From Hydractinia symbiolongicarpus (taxonomy: Eukaryota > Cnidaria > Hydrozoa > Anthoathecata > Hydractiniidae): a stretch of DNA of 64,000 bases. How positions within the stretch are numbered: the stretch's first letter is position 1; every line of letters begins with the position of its first letter. Below the pieces are notes generated by a model, which made no database searches, was not told the origin of the DNA, and was given only the letters and a program-made list of their open reading frames with translations. Positions 23,830 to 34,339 of this stretch are shown here, piece by piece. The stretch covers positions 744,001-808,000 of the forward strand of contig NC_079882.1 of NCBI RefSeq assembly GCF_029227915.1, read 5' to 3'. The position numbers were made by a program, and so were the translations under genes.

Positions 23830-26800
23830 ATTGGTCCCACAGTAAATAATGAATTATTTATCTAAATTTTTAAATGAAGTGCTACCACAGCGCCCAGTCT
23901 AATCGCTGAGTTCCGGCAATCATGTCAAATTAAGAAGAATGTTACTTCTTGGAGTCCAATAGTCTCACTTTCACATTTATAAGGTCAGAGCCCAAAATTA
24001 GTTCAATTAAGTCCCACAGTCAATCGTTTTACTGTTAAACGCGTTACAACCTAGTAATACCGGAAAGATATCACAAAGTACATGTTGGTACGAATATGTG
24101 ACTCAATCGTTGTAACTTAAACGGATTGATACTTTTAGAAAGTCAATGAAATGTAGTTTTTGAAACTGTCTCTATATCTTCAGCGCGCAATAACGGCTAG
24201 GATTGGTCCCACGGTAAAAAATGATTTATTTATCTAAATTTGTAAATGAAGCGCTACCACAGCGCCCAGTGTAATTGCTGAGTTCCGGCAATCATGTTAA
24301 ATTAAGAAGAATGTTATTTCTTGGAGTCCAATTGTCTCACTTATAACATTTTTAAAGTCAGAGTCCAAAATCAGTTCAATTAAGTCCCACAGTCAATCGT
24401 TTCACTGTTAAAAGCGATGCAACCTAGTAATATGAGAAAAATATCTCTAAATACATGTTGGTACGAGTATGTGACGCAACCGTTGTAACTGACGCGGATT
24501 GATACCGTTAGAAAGTCAATGAAATGTAGTTTTTGAAACTGTCGCTATTTCTTCATCACAGGATAACGGCTAGGATTGGTCCCACAGTAAATAATGACTT
24601 ATTTATCTAAATTTTTAAATGAAGCGCTACCACAGCGCCAAGTGTAATCGCTGAGTTACGGCAATCATGTCAAATTAAGAAGAATGTTATTTCTTGGAGT
24701 CCAATTTTCTCACTTTCACATTTATAAGGTCACAGTCCAAAATCAGTTCAATTAAGTCCCACAGTCAATCGTTTCACTGTTAAACGCGATGCAACGTAGT
24801 AATATCGGACAAATATCGCTAAATACATGTTGGTACGAATATGTGACCCAACCGTTGTAACTCAAACGGACTGACACTGTTAAAAAGTCAATGAAATGTA
24901 GTTTTTGAACCTGTCGCTATTTCTGCAGCGCGCAATAACGGCTAGGATTGGTCCCACAGTAAAAAATGACTTATTTATCTAAATTTTTAAATTAAGCGCT
25001 ACCACAGCGTCCAGTGTAATCGCTGAGTTCCGGCAATCATGTCACAGGATAACGGCTAGGATTGGTCCCACAGTAAATAATGACTTATTTATCTAAATTT
25101 TTAAATGAAGCGCTACCACAGCGCCCAGTGTAATCGCTGAGTTACGGCAATCATGTCAAATTAAGAAGAATGTTATTTCTTGGAGTCCAATTTTCTCACT
25201 TTCACATTTATAAGGTCACAGTCCAAAATCAGTTCAATTAAGTCCCACAGTCAATCGTTTCACTGTTAAACGCGATGCAACGTAGTAATATCGGACAAAT
25301 ATCGCTAAATACATGTTGGTACGAATATGTGACCCAACCGTTGTAACTCAAACGGACTGACACTGTTAAAAAGTCAATGAAATGTAGTTTTAGAACCTGT
25401 CGCTATTTCTGCAGCGCGCAATAACGGCTAGGATTGGTCCCACAGTAAAAAATGACTTATTTATCTAAATTTTTAAATGAAGCGCTACCACAGCGTCCAG
25501 TGTATGCGCTGAGCTCCAACAATCATGTCAAATTAAGAAGAATGTCATTTCTTGGAGTCCAAATGTCTCACTTATCACATTTTTAACGTCACAGTCCAAA
25601 ATCAGTTCAATTAAGTCCCACAGTCAATCGTTTCACTGTTAAAAGCGATGCAACCTAGTAATATGAGAAAAATATCGCTAAATACATGTTGGTACGAGTA
25701 TGTGACGCAACCGTTGTAACTGACGCGGATTGATACCGTTAGAAAGTCAATGAAATGTAGTTTTTGAAACTGTCGCTATTTCTTCAGCACAGGATAACGG
25801 CTAGGATTGGTCCCACAGTAAATAATGAATTATTTATCTAAATTTTTAAATGAAGTGCTACCACAGCGCCCAGTCTAATCGCTGAGTTCCGGCAATCATG
25901 TCAAATTAAGAAGAATGTTACTTCTTGGAGTCCAATAGTCTCACTTTCACATTTATAAGGTCAGAGCCCAAAATTAGTTCAATTAAGTCCCACAGTCAAT
26001 CGTTTTACTGTTAAACGCGTTACAACCTAGTAATATCGGAAAGATATCACAAAGTACATGTTGGTACGAATATGTGACTCAATCGTTGTAACTTAAACGG
26101 ATTGATACTTTTAGAAAGTCAATGAAATGTAGTTTTTGAAACTGTCTCTATATCTTCAGCGCGCAATAACGGCTAGGATTGGTCCCACGGTAAAAAATGA
26201 TTTATTTATCTAAATTTGTAAATGAAGCGCTACCACAGCGCCCAGTGTAATTGCTGAGTTCCGGCAATCATGTTAAATTAAGAAGAATGTTATTTCTTGG
26301 AGTCCAATTGTCTCACTTATAACATTTTTAAAGTCACAGTCCAAAATCAGTTCAATTAAGTCCCACAGTCAATCGTTTCACTGTTAAAAGCGATGCAACC
26401 TAGTAATATGAGAAAAATATCTCTAAATACATGTTGGTACGAGTATGTGACGCAACCGTTGTAACTGACGCGGATTGATACCGTTAGAAAGTCAATGAAA
26501 TGTAGTTTTTGAAACTGTCGCTATTTCTTCAGCACAGGATAACGGCTAGGATTGGTCCCACAGTAAATAATGACTTATTTATCTAAATTTTTAAATGAAG
26601 CGCTACCACAGCGCCCAGTGTAATCGCTGAGTTACGGCAATCATGTCAAATTAAAAAGAATGTTATTTCTTGGAGTCCAATTTTCTCACTTTCACATTTA
26701 TAAGGTCACAGTCCAAAATCAGTTCAATTAAGTCCCACAGTCAATCGTTTCACTGTTAAACGCGATGCAACGTAGTAATATCGGACAAATATCGCTAAAT

Positions 26801-26922
26801 ACATGTTGGTACGAAAATGTGACCCAACCGTTGTAACTCAAACGGACTGACACTGTTAAAAAGTCAATGAAATGTAGTTTTTGAACCTGTCGCTATTTCT
26901 GCAGCGCGCAATAACGGCTAGG
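23830..26922 (+). repeat. Duplicated block, shift 1976 bp, containing a truncated monomer
   Basis: Anchors 23830, 24202, 24575, 24947 recur at 25806, 26178, 26551, 26923, all 1976 bp later. The shift equals five monomers plus the 114-bp truncated monomer between. Shared rare variants include 'gaagtgctaccacagcgcccagtctaatcg', 'tcatgttaaattaag' and the single-base change to 'tttctgcagcg', which creates a ctgcag site near 24923, 25409 and 26899. The 24575 monomer is also repeated at 25061 (shift 486 bp). Confidence 0.85.
24947..25060 (+). repeat. Truncated 114-bp monomer (internal deletion ~258 bp)
   Basis: This monomer runs normally to 'ggcaatcatgtca' (about 25044), then jumps directly to 'caggataacggctagg', the tail of a monomer. 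About 258 bp are missing. The shared bases 'ca' at the join are compatible with a short-homology deletion. It is the shortest unit in the window. Confidence 0.85.
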
Positions 26923-29904
26923 ATTGGTCCCACAGTAAAAAATGACTTATTTATCTAAATTTTTAAATTAAGCGCTACCACAGCGTCCAGTGTAATCGCT
27001 GAGTTCCGGCAATCATGTCAAACTAAGAAGAATGTTATTTCTTGGAGTCCAATTGTCTCACTAACAATATTTATAAGGTCACAGTCCAAAATCAGTTCAG
27101 TTAAGTCCCACAGTCAATCGTTTCACTGTTAAAAGCGATGCAACCTAGTAATATGAGAAAAATATCGCTAAATACAAGTTGGTACGAGTATGTGACGCAA
27201 CCGTTGTTACTGACGCGGATTGATACCGTTAAAAAGTCAATGAAATGTAGTTTTTGAAACTGTCGCTATTTCTTCAGCACAGGATAACGGCTAGGATTGG
27301 TCCCACAGTAAATAATGAATTATTTATCTAAATTTTTAAATGAAGCGCTACCACAGCGCCCAGTCTAATCGCTGAGTTTCGGCAATCATGTCAAATTACG
27401 AAGAATGTTACTTCTTGGAGTCCAATAGTCTCACTTTCACATTTATAAGGTCAGAGCCCAAAATCAGTTTAATTAAGTCCCACAGTCAATCGTTTCACTG
27501 GTAAACGCGTTACAACCTAGTAATACCAGAAAGATATCACGAAGTACATGTTGGTACGAGTATGTGACTCAACCGTTGTAACTCAAACGGATTGATACTT
27601 TTAGAAAGTCAATGAAATGTAGTTTTTGAAACTGTCTCTATATCTTCAGCGCGCAATAACGGCTAGGATTGGTCCCACGGTAAAAAATGATTTATTTATC
27701 TAAATTTGTAAATGAAGCGCTACCACAGCGCCCAGTGTAATCGCTGAGTTCCGGCAATCATGTCAAATTAAGAAGAATGTTATTTCTTGGAGTCCAATTG
27801 TCTCACTTATAACATTTTTAAAGTCACAGTCCAAAATTAGTTTTATTAAGTCCCACAGTCAATCGTTTCACTGTTAAACGCGATACAACCCAGTAATTCC
27901 GGAAAAATATCACGAAATACATGTTGGTACGATTATGTGACTCAACCGTTGTAACTTAAACGGATTGATGCTGTTAGAAAGTCAATGAAATGTAGTTTTT
28001 CAAACTTTCTCCATTTCTTCAGCGCGGGATAACGGCTAGGATTGGTCCCACAGTAAAAAATGACTTATTTATCTAAATTTTAAAATGAAGCGCCACCACA
28101 GCGCCCAGTGTATGCGCTGAGCTCCGACAATCATGTCAAATTAAGAAGAATGTTATTTCTTGGAGTCCAAATGTCTCATTTATCACATTTATCAGGTCAC
28201 AATCCAAAGGTAGTTCAATTACGTACCACATCAAATTGTTTCACTGTTAAAAGCGATGCAACCTAGTAATATGAGAAAAATATCGCTGAATACATGTTGG
28301 TACGAGTATGTGACGCAACCGTTGTAACTGAAGCGGATTGATACCGTTAGAAAGTCAACGAAATGTAGTTTTTGAAACTGTCGCTATTTCTTCAGCGCAG
28401 GATAACGCCTAGGATTGGTCCCACAGTAAATAATGACTTATTTATCTAAATTTTTAAATGAAGCGCTACCACAGCGCCCAGTTTAATCGCTGAGTTCCGG
28501 CAATCATGTCAAATTAAGAAGAATGTTTTTTCTTGGAGTCCAATTGTCTCACTTTCCCATCTATAAGGTCACAGCTCAAAATCAGTACAATTAAGTCCCA
28601 CAGTCAATCCTTTCACTGTTAAACGCGATACAACCTAGTAATACCGGAAAGATATCACGAAATACATGTTGGTACGAATATGTGACTCAACCGCCGCAAC
28701 TCAAACGGATTGATACTTTTAGAAAGTCAATGAAATGTAGTTTTTGAAACTGTCTCTATATCTTCAGCGCGCAATAACGGCTAGGATTGGTCCCACGGTA
28801 AAAAATGATTTATTTATCTAAATTTGTAAATGAAGCGCTACCACAGCGCCCAGTGTAATCGCTGAGTTCCGGCAATCATGTCAAATTAAGAAGAATGTTA
28901 TTTCTTGGAGTCCAAATGTCTCATTTATCACATTTATCAGGTCACAATCCAAAGGTAGTTCAATTACGTACCACATCAAATTGTTTCACTGTTAAAAGCG
29001 ATGCAACCTAGTAATATGAGAAAAATATCGCTGAATACATGTTGGTACGAGTATGTGACGCAACCGTTGTAACTGAAGCGGATTGATACCGTTAGAAAGT
29101 CAACGAAATGTAGTTTTTGAAACTGTCGCTATTTCTTCAGCGCGCGCTTACGGCTAGGATTAGTCCCACTGCTAAAAAGTGACTTTTTTATCTTAATTCT
29201 TAAATGAAGCGCTACCACAGCGCCCGATGTAATCGCTGAGTTGCTGCAATCATGTCAAATTACGAAGAATGTTACTTCTTGGAGTCCAATAGTCTCACTT
29301 TCACATTTATAAGGTCAGAGCCCAAAATCAGTTCAATTAAGTCCCACAGTCAATCGTTTTACTGTTAAACGCGTTACAACCTAGTAATACCAGAAAGATA
29401 TCACGAAGTACATGTTGGTACGAGTATGTGACTCAACCGTTGTAACTCAAACGGATTGATACTTTTAGAAAGTCAATGAAATGTAGTTTTTGAAACTGTC
29501 TCTATATCTTCAGCGCGCAATAACGGCTAGGATTGGTCCCACGGTAAAAAATGATTTATTTATCTAAATTTGTAAATGAAGCGCTACCACAGCGCCCAGT
29601 GTAATCGCTGAGTTCCGGCAATCATGTCAAATTAAGAAGAATGTTATTTCTTGGAGTCCAATTGTCTCACTTATAACATTTTTAAAGTCACAGTCCAAAA
29701 TTAGTTTTATTAAGTCTCACAGTCAATCGTTTCACTGTTAAACGCGATACAACCCAGTAATTCCGGAAAGATATCACGAAATACATGTTGGTACGATTAT
29801 GTGACTCAACCGTTGTAACTTAAACGGATTGATACTTTTAGAAAGTCAATGAAATGTAGTTTTTCAAACTTTCTCCATTTCTTCAGCGCGGGATAACGGC
29901 TAGG
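26923..29904 (+). repeat. Monomers with local 745- and 1864-bp duplications
   Basis: Anchors are 26923, 27296, 27668, 28041, 28414, 28786, 29159, 29532. Those at 27668 and 28041 recur at 29532 and 29905 (shift 1864 bp). The haplotype 'gtcacaatccaaaggtag...acgtaccacatcaaattg' near 28196 recurs near 28941 (shift 745 bp). The monomer at 28414 has 'cccagtttaatcg' and 'ttcccatctataagg', which also mark 30924 and 32316. The monomer at 29159 has a distinct start, 'tagtcccactgctaaaaagtg', shared in part with 31296 and 32688. Confidence 0.75.
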
Positions 29905-30550
29905 ATTGGTCCCACAGTAAAAAATGACTTATTTATCTAAATTTTTAAATGAAGCGCCACCACAGCGCCCAGTGTATGCGCTGAGCTCCGACAATCATGT
30001 CAAATTAAGAAGAATGTTATTTCTTGGAGTCCAAATGTCTCATTTATCACATTTATCAGGTCACAATCCAAAGGTAGTTCAATTACGTACCACATCAAAT
30101 TGTTTCACTGTTAAAAGCGATGCAACCTAGCAATAACAGAGATATATCGTTAAATACATGTTCGACTGACTGTGGGACTTTATTGAACTGATTTTCGTGA
30201 TATCTTTCCGGTAATACTATTATCTTTCCGCTACCACAGCGCCAAGTGTAATCGCTGAGTTGCGACAATCATGTCAAATTAAGAAGAATGTTTTTTCTTG
30301 GAGTCCAATTGTCTCACTTTCACATTTATAAGGTCACAGCCCAAAATCAGTTCAATTAAGTCCCACAGTCAATCGTTTCACTGTTAAACGCGATACAACC
30401 TAGTAATACCGGAGAGATATCACGAAATACATGTTGGTACGAATATGTGACTCAACCGTTGTAACTCAAACGGATTGATACTGTTAGAAAGTCAATGAAA
30501 TGTAGTTTTTGAAACTGTCTCTATTTCTTCAGCGCAGGGTAACGGCTAGG
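29905..30550 (+). repeat. Composite 646-bp unit with inverted patch (copy 1)
   Basis: The interval between anchors is 646 bp instead of about 745. A normal monomer runs to 'aaatacatgtt' (near 30162). The expected continuation and the start of the next monomer, about 167 bp, are replaced by 68 bp of inverted sequence, after which forward sequence resumes at 'ctaccacagcgcc' (30231). The net loss of about 99 bp agrees with the measured interval. Confidence 0.85.
30163..30230 (-). repeat. Inverted patch, copy 1 (two inverted segments plus partial repeat)
   Basis: Positions 30163-30195 are the reverse complement of the monomer segment at about +172 to +204 (31 of 33 bases match the forward copy at 30343-30375). 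Positions 30196-30219 are the reverse complement of a later segment, 'tagtaataccggaaagatatcacg'. Positions 30220-30230 repeat 'atctttccg' from that second segment. Both segments are inverted but keep their forward order, so one simple inversion cannot explain the structure. Short shared bases at the joins (cg, ttt, cg) suggest template switching. Confidence 0.85.
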
Positions 30551-31295
30551 ATTGGTCCTACAGTAAAAAATGTCTTATTTATCTAAATTTTTAAATGAAG
30601 CGCTACCACAGCTCCCAGTGTAATCGCTGAGCTCCGGCAATCATGTCAAATTAAGAAGAATGTTATTTCTTGGAGTCCAATTGTCTCACTTATAACATTT
30701 ATAAGGTCACAGTCCAAAATCAGTTCAATTAAGTCGCACAGTCAATCGTTTCACTGTTAAAAGCGATGCAACCTAGTAATATAAGAAAAATATCGCTGAA
30801 TACATGTTGGTACGAGTATGTGACGCAACCGTTGTAACTGAAGCGGATTTATACCGTTAGAAAGTCAACGAAATGTAGTTTTTGAAACTGTCGCTATTTC
30901 TTCAGCGCAGGATAACGCCTAGGATTGGTCCCACAGTAAATAATGACTTATTTATCTAAATTTTTAAATGAAGCGCTACCACAGCGCCCAGTTTAATCGC
31001 TGAGTTCCGGCAATCATGTCAAATTAAGAAGAATGTTTTTTGTTGGAGTCCAATTGTCTCACTTTCCCATCTATAAGGTCACAGCTCAAAATCAGTACAA
31101 TTAAGTCCCACAGTCAATCCTTTCACTGTTAAACGCGATACAACCTAGTAATACCGGAAAGATATCACGAAATACATGTTGGTACGAATATGTGACTCAA
31201 CCGCCGCAACTCAAACGGACTGACATCGATAGAACGTCAGTGAAATGTAGTTTTTGAAACTGCCTCTGTTTCTTCAGCGCGCGCTTACGGCTAGG

Positions 31296-31942
31296 ATTGG
31301 TCCCACTGCTAAAAAGTGACTTTTTTATCTTAATTCTTAAATGAAGCGCTACCACAGCGCCCGATGTAATCGCTGAGTTGCTGCAATCATGTCAAATTAA
31401 GAAGAATGTTATTTCTTGGAGTCCAAATGTCTCATTTATCACATTTATCAGGTCACAATCCAAAGGTAGTTCAATTACGTACCACATCAAATTGTTTCAC
31501 TGTTAAAAGCGATGCAACCTAGCAATAACAGAGATATATCGTTAAATACATGTTCGACTGACTGTGGGACTTTATTGAACTGATTTTCGTGATATCTTTC
31601 CGGTAATACTATTATCTTTCCGCTACCACAGCGCCAAGTGTAATCGCTGAGTTGCGACAATCATGTCAAATTAAGAAGAATGTTTTTTCTTGGAGTCCAA
31701 TTGTCTCACTTTCACATTTATAAGGTCACAGCCCAAAATCAGTTCAATTAAGTCCCACAGTCAATCGTTTCACTGTTAAACGCGATACAACCTAGTAATA
31801 CCGGAGAGATATCACGAAATACATGTTGGTACGAATATGTGACTCAACCGTTGTAACTCAAACGGATTGATACTGTTAGAAAGTCAATGAAATGTAGTTT
31901 TTGAAACTGTCTCTATTTCTTCAGCGCAGGGTAACGGCTAGG
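31296..31942 (+). repeat. Composite 647-bp unit with inverted patch (copy 2)
   Basis: Same structure as the unit at 29905, but the first monomer begins with the 'attggtcccactgctaaaaagtg' type. The composite therefore joins a different monomer start to the patch-bearing second half, as expected from a duplication breakpoint near 31385-31400. Confidence 0.8.
31555..31622 (-). repeat. Inverted patch, copy 2
   Basis: This is the same as the patch at 30163, exactly 1392 bp downstream. It shares that copy's private changes (cgactgactg in place of cgattgactg, and ggtaatacta in place of ggtattacta). Confidence 0.85.
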
Positions 31943-32790
31943 ATTGGTCCTACAGTAAAAAATGTCTTATTTATCTAAATTTTTAAATGAAGCGCTACCA
32001 CAGCTCCCAGTGTAATCGCTGAGCTCCGGCAATCATGTCAAATTAAGAAGAATGTTATTTCTTGGAGTCCAATTGTCTCACTTATAACATTTATAAGGTC
32101 ACAGTCCAAAATCAGTTCAATTAAGTCGCACAGTCAATCGTTTCACTGTTAAAAGCGATGCAACCTAGTAATATAAGAAAAATATCGCTGAATACATGTT
32201 GGTACGAGTATGTGACGCAACCGTTGTAACTGAAGCGGATTTATACCGTTAGAAAGTCAACGAAATGTAGTTTTTGAAACTGTCGCTATTTCTTCAGCGC
32301 AGGATAACGCCTAGGATTGGTCCCACAGTAAATAATGACTTATTTATCTAAATTTTTAAATGAAGCGCTACCACAGCGCCCAGTTTAATCGCTGAGTTCC
32401 GGCAATCATGTCAAATTAAGAAGAATGTTTTTTGTTGGAGTCCAATTGTCTCACTTTCCCATCTATAAGGTCACAGCTCAAAATCAGTACAATTAAGTCC
32501 CACAGTCAATCCTTTCACTGTTAAACGCGATACAACCTAGTAATACCGGAAAGATATCACGAAATACATGTTGGTACGAATATGTGACTCAACCGCCGCA
32601 ACTCAAACGGACTGACATCGATAGAACGTCAGTGAAATGTAGTTTTTGAAACTGCCTCTGTTTCTTCAGCGCGCGCTTACGGCTAGGATTGGTCCCACTG
32701 CTAAAAAGTGACTTTTTTATCTTAATTCTTAAATGAAGCGCTACCACAGCGCCCGATGTAATCGCTGAGTTGCTGCAATCATGTCAAATT

Positions 32791-34339
32791 AAGAAGAATG
32801 TTATTTCTTGGATTCTAATTGTCTCAGCTTCCCATTTATAAGGTCCCAGTCCAAAATCAGTTCAATTAAGTCCCACAGTCAATCGTTTCACTGTTAAAAG
32901 CGATACAACCTTGTAATACCGGAAAGATATCACTAAATACATGTTGGTGCGAATATGTGACTCAACCGCCGCAACTCAAACGGATTGATACTGTTAGAAA
33001 TTCAATGAAATGTAGTTTGTGAAACTGTCTCTATTTCTTCAGCGCGCGATAACCGCTAGGATTGGTCCCCCGGTGAAGAATGATTTATTTGTCTAAATTA
33101 TTAAATGAAGCGCTACTACAGTTCCCAGTGTAATCGCTTAGTTCCGGCAATCATGTCAAATTAATATGAATGCTATTTCTTGGAGTGCAATTGTCTCATT
33201 TATCACATTTATCAGGTCACCGTCCAAAATCAGTTCAATTAAGTCCCACAGTCAATCGTTTCACTGTTAAACGCGATACAACCTAGTAATACCGGAGAGA
33301 TATCACGAAATACATGTTGGTACGAATATGTGACTCAACCGTTGTAACTCTAACGGATTGATACTGTTAGAAAGTCAATGAAATGTAGTTTTTGAAACTG
33401 TCTCTATTTCTTCAGCGCAGGATAACGGCTAGGATTGGTCCTACAGTAAAAAATGTCTTATTTATCTAAATTTTTAAATGAAGCGCTACCACAGCTCCCA
33501 GTGTAATCGCTGAGTTCCGGCAATCATGTCAAATTAAGAAGAATGTTATTTCTTAGAGTCCAATTGTCTCACTTATAACATTTATAAGGTCACAGTCCAA
33601 AATCAGTTCAATTAAGTCGCACAGTCAATCGTTTCACTGTTAAACGCGATACAACCTAGTAATTCCGGAAAGATATCACGAAATACATGTTGGTACGAAT
33701 ATGCGACTCAACCGTTGTAACTTAAACGGATTGATGCTGTCACAAAGTCAATGAAATGTAGTTTTTCAAACTTTCTCCATTTCTTCAGCGCGCGATAACC
33801 GCTAGGATTGGTCCCCCGGTGAAGAATGATTTATTTGTCTAAATTATTAAATGAAGCGCTACTACAGTTCCCAGTGTAATCGCTGAGTTCCGGCAATCAT
33901 GTCAAATTAATATGAATGCTATTTCTTGGAGTGCAATTGTCTCATTTATCACATTTATCAGGTCACCGTCCAAAGTTAGTTCAATTAAGTCCCACATTCA
34001 ATCGTTTCACAATTAAAAGCGATGCAACCTAGTAATAACAGATATATATCGCTAAATACATGTTCGTACGAATATATGACACAACCGTTGTAACTCAAAC
34101 GAACTGACATCGATAGAACGTCAGTGAAATGTAGTATTTGAAACTGCCTCTGTTTCTTCAGCGCGCGTTAACGGCTAGGATTGGTTCCACTGTTAAAAAG
34201 TGACTTTTTTATCTTAATTCTTAAATGAAGGGCTACCACAGCGCCCGATGTAATCGCTGAGTTGCGGCAATCATGTCAAATTAAGAAGAATGTTATTTCT
34301 CGGATTCTAATTGTCTCAGCTTCTCATTTATAAGGTCCC
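32791..34339 (+). repeat. Diverged monomers between duplications
   Basis: Anchors are 33061, 33434, 33807, 34180. Monomers at 33061 and 33807 share 'attggtcccccggtgaagaatg', 'ttatttgtctaaattatt' and 'aatatgaatgctatttc', which also mark 45987. The monomer at 33807 contains the 'acatgttcgtacgaatatatgac' form near 34063, the forward sequence closest to the left join of the inverted patches. The monomer at 34180 has 'actttttatcttaattc'-like changes shared with 45242. Confidence 0.7.

Larger units (their letters stand above)
30010..32790 (+). repeat. Tandem duplication, period 1392 bp, carrying the inverted patch
   Basis: The inverted patch at 30163 recurs at 31555, and anchors 30551, 30924 and 31296 recur at 31943, 32316, 32688, all exactly 1392 bp later. 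That is four monomers minus the loss in the composite unit. The copies look identical over most of their length, including rare variants such as 'ttttttgttggag' and 'acttttttatcttaattc'. The duplication therefore came after the inversion event. End points are approximate. Confidence 0.88.

Noticed and set aside
30150-30180. RNA polymerase III box A / box B (tRNA- or SINE-like) elements
   Set aside because: 'ggctaggattgg' resembles part of a box A and 'gttcgactgac' in the patch resembles part of a box B, but neither matches fully, the second is absent from normal monomers, and no cloverleaf can be drawn.
30010-32790. Assembly artefact as explanation for the identical 1392-, 998- and 2233-bp duplications
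   Set aside because: It cannot be excluded from sequence alone, but the copies have different flanking monomers and at least one internal difference (17710 against 19943), which fits real duplication better. Spanning long reads would decide.
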